Assembly (NCBI GenBank): GCA_031279015.1
Contig: JAITJI010000118.1
Coordinates: forward strand, 1 to 64,000
DNA from: Spirochaetaceae bacterium
GTDB taxonomy: Bacteria; Spirochaetota; Spirochaetia; Treponematales; Breznakiellaceae
DNA length: 64,000 nt
Reading direction: 5' to 3'
Position 1 is the stretch's first letter, and every line of letters begins with the position of its first letter. A program made the position numbers and the translations under genes. Below the pieces are notes generated by a model, which had not been told where the DNA came from, searched no databases, and saw nothing but the letters and a program-made list of their open reading frames with translations. Positions 42,813-51,676 of the stretch are shown here, in pieces.

Positions 42813-43628
42813 TCACCCAAAGACCCTCCGCCAGTTTTCATCGATTGCCGCCTCCAGGGCCTCCGGGTTCACCGGTTCCGGTCCGGCCCGCAGGGCCGCC
42901 ATGGCCCGGAGAGTGGCCGGTATGTCGGCCCAGCGGGAAAAGGCCGCCCCCCGCCGCGGCTGGTAGGGGGCATCGGTTTCGGTGAGGAGATGATCCAGGG
43001 GGAGGACGGCGCAGGCCCGCATGGCTTCCCGGTGGTTTGTAGTGATGACCGCGCCGAAGGAGAAGTACGCGTTGATCCCCCGGCGGAGCAGGGCTTCCCC
43101 TTCCCCCGCCGTTCCCGAATAGGAATGAAATACCACCGCGGGGAGTTTCCGCAGGATCCCTGCATGGGCAAAGACCCTGTGCATGGCCCGGCGGATGTGG
43201 AGAACCAGGGGCAGATCCCGGCGGCGGGCGGTTTCCAGGTGGCAGGCGAAGAGTTCCTCCTGGATCCCTTCGGTACTCCTGAACGCGGCGTTGTAAAGGT
43301 CAAAGCCCGTTTCACCGATGGCCCGGAGCCGGCCCTCCGCGGCGAGACTCTCAAGGAGGGCAAGGGATTCCCCGATGATCCCCCGGAATTCCCCGGCGGA
43401 CTCTTCCCGGCCTTCCGCTGCGGGCAGTTGGGGATGTACCGCGAAGCAGAGGGCCATGGGGGCCGCGTTCTCCCGCCGGGCCCTTTCGGCAAGGTTCTCA
43501 TGGTACTCAAAATCCCGGCGGTTCCAGGCGCTGGCCGCGGAGGCCACGGAAAAACGGCGGCGTTCCTCTTCGGCCCCGGAGAGGCGTTTGACCAGATCGG
43601 CAGGATGGGCGTGGGCGCAGGATGCCAT
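42813..43628 (-). CDS. TatD-family metal-dependent hydrolase
   Basis: 271 residues, near the normal 260. AHAHP provides the N-terminal His-x-His pair, IGETGFD the metal-bridging Glu, LHIRRA and FHSYSG the later His ligands, and TETDAPYQP the final Asp, all in the order of TatD amidohydrolases, which act as DNases or deacylases. The Asp that normally precedes the first His pair is Ala here. A promoter sits just before the start codon without a ribosome site. It faces the efflux operon and diverges from asnS. Confidence 0.85.
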   Translation of the reverse strand: MASCAHAHPADLVKRLSGAEEERRRFSVASAASAWNRRDFEYHENLAERARRENAAPMALCFAVHPQLPAAEGREESAGEFRGIIGESLALLESLAAEGRLRAIGETGFDLYNAAFRSTEGIQEELFACHLETARRRDLPLVLHIRRAMHRVFAHAGILRKLPAVVFHSYSGTAGEGEALLRRGINAYFSFGAVITTNHREAMRACAVLPLDHLLTETDAPYQPRRGAAFSRWADIPATLRAMAALRAGPEPVNPEALEAAIDENWRRVFG

Positions 43629-43633
43629 GCCCT

Positions 43634-43663
43634 AGTATACAGGGCCGGACGGCTCCCCTTCAA
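43634..43663 (-). promoter_or_regulatory. Promoter of the TatD gene, adjoining the start codon
   Basis: Minus-strand TTGAAG (43658-43663) and TATACT (43634-43639), 18-bp spacer. Only five bases separate the -10 box from the ATG at 43628, so the mRNA should start at the initiation codon itself. Confidence 0.6.
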
Positions 43664-43725
43664 CCGAAGCCTGTAGATGGAACCCATATCTTTTTTTTTA
43701 TCCCGGGACCGGTTATAGTCGGTAC

Positions 43726-45165
43726 ATGATGCTCATAAAGGAAATATTGGCCCTGCCCGCGGATTCCCGGGAAATACGGGTATATGGCTGGGTACGGACA
43801 AAGCGGGAGATGAAAAACCTGGTCTTTGTCGAGGTAAACGACGGTTCCTGTATCGACAGTATCCAGTGTACCTTTGAAAGGCGGGAAACCGGGGAGGAAG
43901 ATCGATCCGGAAAGCAGCCCCGGGGGGAAAATTCCTCCGCGGGAGCGGATGTTTTTGTGCCTCCGGAGAACCTGTCTACGGGCGCATCCGTGGAGATATG
44001 GGGCCGCCTTGTGCCTTCCCCCGCCCGGGGCCAGGCGGTTGAGGTAGCCGCCCGGGGACTCCGCGTCATTGGGGAGGCGCCCCCTGAAACCTATCCCCTG
44101 CAGAAGAAACGTCATTCCCCGGAGTTTCTGCGGGAGATAGCCCACCTCCGGGCGCGGACCAATACTTCCGGGGCGGTGGCCCGGGTGCGGAGCCGTTTGG
44201 CCTTTGCCATCCACGAATTTTTTCAGAGCCGGGGTTTTCAGTACATCCACACCCCGATCATCACCGCAAATGATGCGGAAGGGGCGGGGGCCATGTTCCA
44301 GGTTACCACCCTGGACCTGGAGGCTCTGGCCAGGTCCGGCGCCCCGCCGGATTACAGCAGGGACTTTTTCGGCAAAAAGACCTTTCTCACCGTGTCGGGA
44401 CAGCTTGAGGCGGAGACCTATGCCGCCGCCCTCTCCCGGGTCTACACCTTTGGCCCCACCTTCCGGGCGGAAAAATCCAACACCACCCGGCACCTCGCGG
44501 AATTCTGGATGATCGAACCCGAAGCGGCCTTCTTCCATTTGGAGGATAACATGGCCCTGGCGGAGGACTTCCTCAAGACCCTTTTTTCCACGGCGCTTCG
44601 GGACAACGCCGCGGACCTTGCCTTTTTCGACTCCCACATTGAACAGGGGATCATCGACAACCTACAGTCCCTCTCGGTTTCCCGTTTTGCCTATATGACC
44701 TATACCGAGGCCATGGAGGAGCTGCGGAAAAATGCGGACCGTTTTGAATTCAAACCCTATTGGGGCTGCGACCTCCAGAGCGAACATGAAAGGTTTCTTA
44801 CCGAAACCGTCATCCGGGGACCCCTGATCGTTACCGATTATCCCAAGGAGATCAAGGCTTTTTATATGAAGATGAATGACGACGGCAAAACCGTCCGGGC
44901 TATGGATGTGCTGGTCCCCCGTTTAGGGGAGATTATCGGCGGTTCCGAACGGGAGGAGAATCCGGAAGGGCTGGAGCAGCGAATCATCGGCCTGGGGATG
45001 TCCCCTGCCGATTACTCCTGGTATCTGGACCTGCGCCGTTACGGTACGGTTCCCCATTCGGGGTTTGGTCTTGGCTTTGAACGACTCATCCAGTATGTTA
45101 CCGGTATGGCCAATATCAGGGATGTGATCCCCTATCCCCGGGCGGTTGGACAGGCGGAGTTTTGA
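43726..45165 (+). CDS. asnS: Asparaginyl-tRNA synthetase
   Basis: 479 residues, class II. An N-terminal anticodon-binding OB fold (residues 15-115, VYGWVRTKREMKNLVFVEVNDG) precedes the catalytic core: FRAEKSNTTRHLAEFWMIEPE is motif 2 with AsnS-type residues, and GFGLGFERLIQYVTGM is motif 3, ending with NIRDVIPYPRAVGQAEF. It charges tRNA-Asn with asparagine. An extra ~30-residue loop (ETGEEDRSGKQPRGENS region) interrupts the OB fold. Two ATGs stand in tandem at 43726 and 43729, without a ribosome site; TATAGT ends 6 bp before the first. Confidence 0.95.
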   Translation: MMLIKEILALPADSREIRVYGWVRTKREMKNLVFVEVNDGSCIDSIQCTFERRETGEEDRSGKQPRGENSSAGADVFVPPENLSTGASVEIWGRLVPSPARGQAVEVAARGLRVIGEAPPETYPLQKKRHSPEFLREIAHLRARTNTSGAVARVRSRLAFAIHEFFQSRGFQYIHTPIITANDAEGAGAMFQVTTLDLEALARSGAPPDYSRDFFGKKTFLTVSGQLEAETYAAALSRVYTFGPTFRAEKSNTTRHLAEFWMIEPEAAFFHLEDNMALAEDFLKTLFSTALRDNAADLAFFDSHIEQGIIDNLQSLSVSRFAYMTYTEAMEELRKNADRFEFKPYWGCDLQSEHERFLTETVIRGPLIVTDYPKEIKAFYMKMNDDGKTVRAMDVLVPRLGEIIGGSEREENPEGLEQRIIGLGMSPADYSWYLDLRRYGTVPHSGFGLGFERLIQYVTGMANIRDVIPYPRAVGQAEF

Positions 45166-45166
45166 G

Positions 45167-46426
45167 GTGTTCCTCCGTTCTCTCCCGGTTTTTATTTTAG
45201 CCCTTGCCTGTTTTTGTCTCCTCCCCCTCCCGGAGGTCCGGGCGCTGGACCCGGTGGCGGATGCTCCCGGCCTGGGGTCCCGGGCGGCGGTGCTGCTGGA
45301 TGCGGCCACGGGAACCCTGCTCTACACAAAGAACCAGCACGAAATCATTCCCCCGGCCTCTCTCACAAAGCTCATGACCATCCACCTGGCGCTGAATGAG
45401 GTAAAGGCGGGAAGGCTCTCCCTGGACGAGCCTATGTCCCCGCCCCGGGAGAGCTGGGCCATCAATCAGCCTCCCCGGTCAAGCCTCATGTTCCTTGCCG
45501 CGGGGCAGCAGGTGAGTCTCCGGGAGCTGCTTTTGGGATTGGCGATTCCCTCGGGGAACGACGCTGCCGTTGCGGTGGCCCTCTGCATTGCCCCCTCGGT
45601 GGAGGCCTTTGCGGCGCTGATGAACCAGGAGGCCCGGCGGATTGGTCTGGTGAATACCCATTTTGTGGAACCTTCAGGAATTTCGGAGTACAACTATACC
45701 ACCGCCCTGGAGTTTGCCCGCTTCTGCGGAGTTTACCTTTCCCTGCATCCGGAAACCCTGACGGAATTGCACTCGGTTCCCGAATTCGCCTACCCAAAAA
45801 CGGAAAATGTGGGGGCGGCATACCGGAACCGTCCCGGTACGATTGTTCAATACAATCACAACCAGCTTTTGGGGGAGGTTGAGGGGGTGGACGGGCTTAA
45901 AACCGGATATATTGACGAGGCGGGCTACAACATCGCCCTGACGGCGGAGCGGAAGGACACCCGGTTTATTGCGGTGCTTCTGGGCGCTCCCGCCGGTTAC
46001 GGCGGCGCCCAGATCCGGGACGAGGATGGCCGGAAACTCCTGGCCTGGGGCTTTGATCATTTCAAGACCCTGCGCCCGGAAACGGGACCCCTGCCGCCGC
46101 TGCGCATTTGGAAGGGCCGGACCGATTGGGTCCCGGTTGTTCCCGGGGAACCCCTGGAATTCACCGTCTATGCCGAAAGGGGAACCTCCCTCTACCAGGA
46201 ACTTGTCCTGATAGACCCTGTTGTGGCCCCCCTCCCGGCGGACAGTATCATGGGGACTCTGGTCCTCTCTGACGAAATAGGGGAACTCAGACGGATCCCC
46301 CTGGTTACCACCGAAGCGGTTCAGGCGGGAACCTGGTGGAAACGTCTCCGGGACGGCCTGGCCCTTTTTTTTCGCTCCCTGGCCCGCCGGGGGGGAGGAA
46401 TCGGGCAGGGCGCCGGATCATCCTGA
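45167..46426 (+). CDS. D-alanyl-D-alanine carboxypeptidase (PBP5/DacA type)
   Basis: 419 residues. A signal peptide (LPVFILALACFCLLPLPEVRA) precedes a penicillin-binding S11 domain with the three active-site motifs: S65-L-T-K68, S129-G-N131 and K245-T-G247. It removes the terminal D-Ala of peptidoglycan pentapeptides in the periplasm. After the ~140-residue second domain the C terminus is basic and hydrophobic (RLRDGLALFFRSLARR), consistent with the amphipathic anchor of PBP5. The GTG at 45167, 1 bp after the asnS stop and 7 bp after GGCGGAG, is preferred to TTG 45146. Confidence 0.92.
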   Translation: MFLRSLPVFILALACFCLLPLPEVRALDPVADAPGLGSRAAVLLDAATGTLLYTKNQHEIIPPASLTKLMTIHLALNEVKAGRLSLDEPMSPPRESWAINQPPRSSLMFLAAGQQVSLRELLLGLAIPSGNDAAVAVALCIAPSVEAFAALMNQEARRIGLVNTHFVEPSGISEYNYTTALEFARFCGVYLSLHPETLTELHSVPEFAYPKTENVGAAYRNRPGTIVQYNHNQLLGEVEGVDGLKTGYIDEAGYNIALTAERKDTRFIAVLLGAPAGYGGAQIRDEDGRKLLAWGFDHFKTLRPETGPLPPLRIWKGRTDWVPVVPGEPLEFTVYAERGTSLYQELVLIDPVVAPLPADSIMGTLVLSDEIGELRRIPLVTTEAVQAGTWWKRLRDGLALFFRSLARRGGGIGQGAGSS

Positions 46427-46452
46427 TTCCCGGACTTGCCCTCTTATTGGAA

Positions 46453-46499
46453 CCTGCGGGTGTAATACCCAAGAACCCGCTTGCCGGTTCGTTCGCAGG
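46453..46499. other. Three nested inverted repeats, possible three-way RNA junction or terminator region
   Basis: An outer stem CCTGC/GCAGG (46453-46457 with 46495-46499) encloses two hairpins, GGGT/ACCC (46458-46470) and GAACC/GGTTC (46473-46490). No T-run follows on either strand. It lies in the short gap between the convergent carboxypeptidase and hemerythrin genes. Confidence 0.35.
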
Positions 46500-46520
46500 G
46501 GAGCTTTAGGGCGAGGTAGT

Positions 46521-46964
46521 TCATTTGGTTAGCAGGAGACCCTTCTTTTTCAGATTCAAAATATATTCGGCATATTTTCTATCCACCACCGCTATATGGG
46601 TCAGGATCCAGTCCTTCAGGTAACGGACAAAGACATTGGGAACAAATTTCTTGCCCTCCTCAAAACTCTTAACATCATCAAAGATCTGTTTTACAAAACC
46701 TTCATGCTGTTTTTTATGATCCCCAATGCTGGGATACTTAATGTTTTTCAGGATCTTTTCTTCCGCGGCAAAATGATATTTTACATAATCCACCGTTCCA
46801 TGAATGGTTTCAAGAAAATACTTCTGGGCCGCCTCATCCCCCGCCAGACACCCTGCGTATAAAGCGTTGGTTAAATTCACCAGTTCTTTATGCTGCTCGT
46901 CAATGAGACGGATACCCACTGAATACCGGTCATCCCATGCAACCAAAATTTTACTATCATCCAT
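46521..46964 (-). CDS. Bacteriohemerythrin
   Basis: 147 residues, a single hemerythrin domain. The di-iron ligands are all present: H in EQHKELV, H and E in HFAAEE, the pair in HKKQHEGF, and H and D in HIAVVDRKY. It binds O2 reversibly in the cytoplasm; in an anaerobe such a protein may scavenge or sense oxygen. The open frame extends upstream, but the ATG at 46964 follows GGGAGGTG, an excellent ribosome site. Single gene, divergent from carA. Confidence 0.93.
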   Translation of the reverse strand: MDDSKILVAWDDRYSVGIRLIDEQHKELVNLTNALYAGCLAGDEAAQKYFLETIHGTVDYVKYHFAAEEKILKNIKYPSIGDHKKQHEGFVKQIFDDVKSFEEGKKFVPNVFVRYLKDWILTHIAVVDRKYAEYILNLKKKGLLLTK

Positions 46965-47002
46965 GAAACACACCTCCCTACTCTTATAATAATATTTTTC
47001 AT

Positions 47003-47038
47003 AAAAAAAAACATACAAGGGTGCAATTCGTACCCTTG
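47003..47038 (-). promoter_or_regulatory. Inverted repeat plus T-run upstream of the hemerythrin gene
   Basis: On the minus strand CAAGGGT and ACCCTTG (47016-47038, 9-bp loop) are followed after four bases by nine T residues, 40 bp before the hemerythrin start. It could be a transcription attenuator, or an operator: its 3' arm supplies TTGTAT, 18 bp from a TATTAT, as a possible promoter. The other arm overlaps the -35 box proposed for carA. Confidence 0.4.
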
Positions 47039-47064
47039 ATGTAAAGCCTGAAACCCGGTAGGCT
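47036..47064 (+). promoter_or_regulatory. Probable carAB promoter
   Basis: TTGATG (47036-47041) and TAGGCT (47059-47064) with a 17-bp spacer; transcription would begin about 20 bp before the carA start. The -35 box shares bases with the inverted repeat at 47016-47038. Confidence 0.4.
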
Positions 47065-47089
47065 GTCCCCAAAGAACGGGAGGATAGCC

Positions 47090-48289
47090 ATGAAAAAACG
47101 GCCGGCGGCGGCCCGGTTGGTCTTGGAGGACGGATCGGAATTTTCCGGCTGGTCCTTCGGCAAAGTCCGGTCCCAGGCGGGAGAAGTGGTGTTTACCACC
47201 GGCATGACCGGTTACCCCCAATCATTAACGGATCCCAGTTTTCGGGGTCAGATCCTGGTATCCACCTATCCTCTGGCGGGTAACTACGGAGTGCCGGTGC
47301 ATCCCGAAACAGGGGATCCCTGGCTTGATGAGCAGGGGATCCCCCTCCACTTCGAGTCTCCCCGGATACAGGCCGCCGGCTTTGTGGTGGCTGAGGTTTG
47401 TGAAGAGCCCAGTCACTTTGCCTCCGGGGCTTCCCTTTCCCGGTGGCTCGAAAAAAACAACATCCCCGGCCTCTACGGGATCGATACCCGGTCCCTTACC
47501 TCCCGTCTCCGGGAATCCGGGGTGATGATGGGGAAGATCCTCGTGGAGGGGAGCCGGGAGGTAACCATAGATTCCGGGTTTATCCCCCATCCTGTGGCCG
47601 ATGTATCCCTTCGGGAACCAAGGATCTACTATCCCCATCCTGCCGGGGGGGATTCTCCGCCCCTCAGGGTGGCCCTGGTGGACTGCGGGGTAAAGGCCAA
47701 CATCCTCCGCTGCCTCCTTGCCAGGGGGGTCGAGATCATCCGTCTCCCCTGGAACCACGATCTTGGGGGTATCGACTACGACGGCCTCTTCCTCTCCAAC
47801 GGCCCCGGGGATCCCAAGGACTGTGGCAGGACCATTGCCACGGTACGAAGGGCCTTTTCCGTGGGCAAACCCATCTTTGGCGTCTGCCTGGGCAACCAGA
47901 TCATGGCCCTGGCCGCAGGAGCGGATACCTACAAGCTTCCCTATGGTCACCGGGGACAGAACCAACCCTGTCTTGAGGCCGGTTCCGCCGGTAATGGCGG
48001 CAGGGTCTTTGCAGGCTCCCCTGCCGGACGCGGCGGCTTTGTGGCGGGACGCTGCTATATCACCAGCCAAAACCACGGCTATGCGGTACGGAGGGAGAGT
48101 CTTCCCAAGACCTGGGAGCCCTGGTTTATCAACGCCAACGACGGGACCATCGAAGGCATCCGGTCAAGCGCCGGCCCCTTTTCGGCGGTACAGTTCCATC
48201 CCGAAGGCTGTCCGGGACCGCGGGATACGGAGTTTCTTATTGACCGGTTCCTGGAGGAAGTGAGACGGAGAAAAGAGGGGCAATCATGA
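47090..48289 (+). CDS. carA: Carbamoyl-phosphate synthase small (glutaminase) subunit
   Basis: 399 residues. The N-terminal CPS domain (LEDGSEFSGWSFG, FTTGMTGYPQSLTDPS) is followed by a class I glutamine amidotransferase: LSNGPGDP, the nucleophile Cys266 in GVCLGNQ, and the His-x-Glu of QFHPEG. It hydrolyses glutamine and feeds ammonia to CarB for carbamoyl phosphate, used for pyrimidines and arginine. A Gly/Ala-rich insertion (EAGSAGNGGRVFAGSPAG) lies where other CarAs have a short loop after GHRG-N-P. GGGAGG precedes the ATG. Its stop overlaps carB by 4 bp. Confidence 0.95.
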   Translation: MKKRPAAARLVLEDGSEFSGWSFGKVRSQAGEVVFTTGMTGYPQSLTDPSFRGQILVSTYPLAGNYGVPVHPETGDPWLDEQGIPLHFESPRIQAAGFVVAEVCEEPSHFASGASLSRWLEKNNIPGLYGIDTRSLTSRLRESGVMMGKILVEGSREVTIDSGFIPHPVADVSLREPRIYYPHPAGGDSPPLRVALVDCGVKANILRCLLARGVEIIRLPWNHDLGGIDYDGLFLSNGPGDPKDCGRTIATVRRAFSVGKPIFGVCLGNQIMALAAGADTYKLPYGHRGQNQPCLEAGSAGNGGRVFAGSPAGRGGFVAGRCYITSQNHGYAVRRESLPKTWEPWFINANDGTIEGIRSSAGPFSAVQFHPEGCPGPRDTEFLIDRFLEEVRRRKEGQS

Positions 48290-51200
48290 CCCGTGACGGT
48301 ATACAAAAGGCGCTGGTCCTCGGCTCAGGGGGGCTCAAGATAGGGCAGGCCGGGGAATTCGACTATTCCGGTTCCCAGGCCCTCAAGGCCCTCCGGGAAG
48401 AGGGGATCGGGACGGTACTCATCAACCCCAATATCGCCACGATTCAAACCAGTGAAGGTATGGCGGATCGCACTTATTTTTTGCCGGTAACGGTGGAATT
48501 TGTGGAACAGGTTATCGAAAAGGAACGGCCCGACGGCCTGCTCCTCTCCTTTGGGGGACAGACCGCCCTCAACTGCGGGGTCTCCCTGGAACGGGAGGGG
48601 ATCCTCCGCAAAAACGGGGTCCGGATCCTGGGGACCCCGGTTAAAACCATCGAGGATACGGAAGACAGGGAACGGTTTGTAAATTGCCTGAGGGAGATCG
48701 GCGTCAAGACCCCCCGGAGTATCGCCGTTACCGATACTGAGGCCGCCCTCCGGAGCGCGGAGGAGATAGGCTACCCCGTGATGGTCCGCCTTGCCTATGC
48801 TCTGGGAGGAGCCGGTTCAGGGATCTGCCGGAACAAGGGGGACCTGCGCCGCCGTTGTGACCGGGCCTTTTCAAAAACCAGTGAAGTCCATTCCGTCCCC
48901 CAGCTTCTTGTGGAGGAGTGGCTGGGGGGCTGGAAGGAGATTGAATACGAGGTGGTCCGGGACGCCTTTGACAACTGCATTACCGTTTGTAATATGGAAA
49001 ATCTCGATCCCCTGGGGATCCACACCGGGGAGAGTATCGTGGTGGCCCCCTCCCAGACCCTTTCGGATTCGGAGTATCACAAACTCAGGTCCATCGCCAT
49101 CAGGGTGATCCGTCACCTGGGGGTGATAGGGGAGTGTAACGTCCAATACGCCCTGGATCCCCGTTCGGAGGACTACCGGGTTATCGAGGTAAACGCCCGG
49201 CTGTCCCGCAGTTCCGCCCTGGCCTCCAAGGCCACCGGTTACCCCCTGGCCTTTGTGGCGGCAAAACTGGCCCTGGGCTACTCCCTTCCGGAGATCGAAA
49301 ACCGCATCACCCGGGTAACCGGGTCTTGTTTTGAACCCGCCCTGGATTACTGTGTGGTCAAAGTTCCCCGGTGGGATCTCTCCAAATTCAAGCATGTGGA
49401 TCTCCGAATCGGCTCGGAGATGAAGTCCGTAGGGGAGGTGATGTCTATTGGGCGGACCTTTGGGGAGGCCCTGCAGAAGGCCCTGCGGATGACCGGAATT
49501 GGCGCGCCGGGGCTTACTGCGGAGGATAGTTTTTGCGGTCAGGGTTCCGGCAACGGTACGCTTCAGGATGCCTCGGATCTCCGTAATGCCCTGGAAAAAC
49601 CCACGGACCGCCGGATATTCAGCATCTACCGGGCCCTCCGGGATGGCTGGCCGGTGGACCGGATTCACCGGCTTACCAGGATTGACCGCTGGTTTCTCTT
49701 TCAACTGGCGGCTATTCTGGAAACGGAAAACGCCCTGCGGGACAGCCCTCATATCGACCGGGATCTCCTGATAAGGGCCAAGCGTCAGGGTTTTTCCGAC
49801 GGCCGGATTGGGGAATTAACGGGAAGGAGTGAGGGGGATGTCCGTTCCCTCCGGGAGGAGTACCGGATCCGGCCGGCGGTTAAACAGATCGATACCCTGG
49901 CGGCGGAATACCCTGCAAAGACCAACTACCTCTACATGACCTATGCCGGGACGGGGGCCGGGAGCGGAGGCGCCTCAACCGTTCCGCGGGACGATGTGAG
50001 CCCCGCAGGCCGGGGCGTCATGGTTCTGGGTTCCGGGGCCTACCGGATCGGGAGCAGCGTGGAATTTGACTGGTGCTGTGTCAACGCCGCGGAAACCGCC
50101 CGGAAGCTGGGGCGTTACTCCATCATGGTGAACTGTAATCCTGAAACGGTCTCCACTGACTACGACGTGTGTGACCGGCTTTACTTTGAGGAACTCAGCC
50201 TGGAGCGGATTCTGGATATCTACGAGTGGGAACGGCCCGACGGGATCATCCTCTCCATGGGGGGACAGATCCCGAACAACCTGTCCACGGAACTCTACGC
50301 CGCAGGGGCTCTCATATACGGTACCGTTCCCCAGTCCATTGACATGGCGGAGGACCGGAACAAGTTCTCCGCGCTGCTGGATCAACTCGGCATTGAACAG
50401 CCCGAGTGGCGGGAGCTGACGGATCTTGCCTCCGCCCGCTCATTCGCCGCAGAGGTTGGCTACCCCGTACTGATCCGTCCGAGCTATGTTCTCTCCGGGG
50501 CGGCGATGAACGTGGCCTGGGACGATGAGAGCCTGGAAACCTTTTTGGGCCTTGCCGCGGATGTCTCCGCGGAACACCCCGTGGTGATCTCCAAATTTGT
50601 GGAGAATTCCAAGGAGATCGAGATAGACGCCGTGGCAAAACGGGGGGAGATCCTCTTTCACGCCATTACCGAGCACATTGAAAACGCCGGAGTCCACTCC
50701 GGGGACGCCACGGTGGTGCTTCCCGCCCAGCGGCTCTACATTGAGACCATCCGGAAGACCCGCCGTATAGCGGAACAGATAGCGGATGCCCTTGATATCA
50801 CCGGCCCATTCAACATCCAGTTTCTGGCCCAGCGTAACCGGGTCCGGGTGATCGAGTGTAACCTCCGGGCCAGCCGGAGTTTTCCCTTCTGTTCCAAGGT
50901 CAGCCGGGTGAATATGATTGAGCTTTCCGTCAGGGCCATGCTGGATGAACCGGTACAGAGGACCGCCGCCTCTGCCCTGGACCTCCCCTGGGTGGGGGTC
51001 AAGGCCGCCCAGTTCAGTTTCTCCCGGCTTCACGGAGCGGACCCGGTAAGCGGCGTGGAGATGGCCTCCACCGGTGAAGTGGGATGTATCGGGACAGACC
51101 TTTCCGATGCCTTCCTCAAGGCCCTCCTTTCTGTAGGGTACCGGATCCCCCAAAAACGGATCCTTCTCTCTACCGGTACTATTGAAGAGAAACTCGACTT

Positions 51201-51555
51201 CCTGGACTCTGCCCGGCGGCTTGTTGAAATGGGCTATGAGCTCTTCGCCTCCCGGGGGACCGCCAAATTCCTCAGCGCCAACGGAGTCCCCGTGATAACC
51301 CTCAACTGGCCCCTGGAGTTCCGGGAGCCGAACATTGCAGGTTTCATCAGGCGGCGGGAAATCGACATGATCATCAATATCCCCAAAAACAACCGGGAAA
51401 CGGAACTGAAAAATGATTATCTCATCCGGCGCATGGCGGTGGATTTTGACATTCCCCTCTTTACCAATATCAAGGTGGCCCGGGAGTTCATCGACGCCCT
51501 GGTATACCGGCGGGAGAAGGGCATGGAGATTAGGGCCTGGGAAGAGTACCGGTAG
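48286..51555 (+). CDS. carB: Carbamoyl-phosphate synthase large subunit
   Basis: 1089 residues, the expected size. Two homologous ATP-grasp halves are evident: the first opens with LVLGSGGLKIGQAGEFDYSG and the second with VLGSGAYRIGSSVEFDWC near residue 580; both have the GGQTALN / GGQIPNNL nucleotide loops. A C-terminal MGS-like allosteric domain (from ~940, ELFASRGTAKFL) follows. The first half makes carboxyphosphate and carbamate, and the second phosphorylates carbamate. Overlaps carA as ATGA, so the two subunits are coupled. Confidence 0.96.
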   Translation: MTRDGIQKALVLGSGGLKIGQAGEFDYSGSQALKALREEGIGTVLINPNIATIQTSEGMADRTYFLPVTVEFVEQVIEKERPDGLLLSFGGQTALNCGVSLEREGILRKNGVRILGTPVKTIEDTEDRERFVNCLREIGVKTPRSIAVTDTEAALRSAEEIGYPVMVRLAYALGGAGSGICRNKGDLRRRCDRAFSKTSEVHSVPQLLVEEWLGGWKEIEYEVVRDAFDNCITVCNMENLDPLGIHTGESIVVAPSQTLSDSEYHKLRSIAIRVIRHLGVIGECNVQYALDPRSEDYRVIEVNARLSRSSALASKATGYPLAFVAAKLALGYSLPEIENRITRVTGSCFEPALDYCVVKVPRWDLSKFKHVDLRIGSEMKSVGEVMSIGRTFGEALQKALRMTGIGAPGLTAEDSFCGQGSGNGTLQDASDLRNALEKPTDRRIFSIYRALRDGWPVDRIHRLTRIDRWFLFQLAAILETENALRDSPHIDRDLLIRAKRQGFSDGRIGELTGRSEGDVRSLREEYRIRPAVKQIDTLAAEYPAKTNYLYMTYAGTGAGSGGASTVPRDDVSPAGRGVMVLGSGAYRIGSSVEFDWCCVNAAETARKLGRYSIMVNCNPETVSTDYDVCDRLYFEELSLERILDIYEWERPDGIILSMGGQIPNNLSTELYAAGALIYGTVPQSIDMAEDRNKFSALLDQLGIEQPEWRELTDLASARSFAAEVGYPVLIRPSYVLSGAAMNVAWDDESLETFLGLAADVSAEHPVVISKFVENSKEIEIDAVAKRGEILFHAITEHIENAGVHSGDATVVLPAQRLYIETIRKTRRIAEQIADALDITGPFNIQFLAQRNRVRVIECNLRASRSFPFCSKVSRVNMIELSVRAMLDEPVQRTAASALDLPWVGVKAAQFSFSRLHGADPVSGVEMASTGEVGCIGTDLSDAFLKALLSVGYRIPQKRILLSTGTIEEKLDFLDSARRLVEMGYELFASRGTAKFLSANGVPVITLNWPLEFREPNIAGFIRRREIDMIINIPKNNRETELKNDYLIRRMAVDFDIPLFTNIKVAREFIDALVYRREKGMEIRAWEEYR

Positions 51556-51594
51556 CTATGCCGGGTACCGGCAGGGCGGAGAGCCTGGGGTATT

Positions 51595-51641
51595 TTGAAT
51601 ATGGTTTGATTTTTTGTATAATTTGTATAATTTTGTATAAT
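51595..51641 (+). promoter_or_regulatory. Promoter of the GH3 gene with three tandem TATAAT boxes
   Basis: TTGAAT (51595-51600) lies 16 bp from the first perfect TATAAT (51617-51622). Two further perfect copies follow at 51626-51631 and 51636-51641, each preceded by TTTG, spaced 9 and 10 bp. A strong AAGGAG ribosome site precedes the ATG at 51677. Confidence 0.65.
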
Positions 51642-51676
51642 TATAGTAAAGAAATTCTCAATAAGGAGCGCTTAAA

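Noticed and set aside
42869..43687. Long reverse frame overlapping TatD
   Set aside because: It is the shifted frame of the TatD gene, rich in Pro/Ser/Arg with no family motif.
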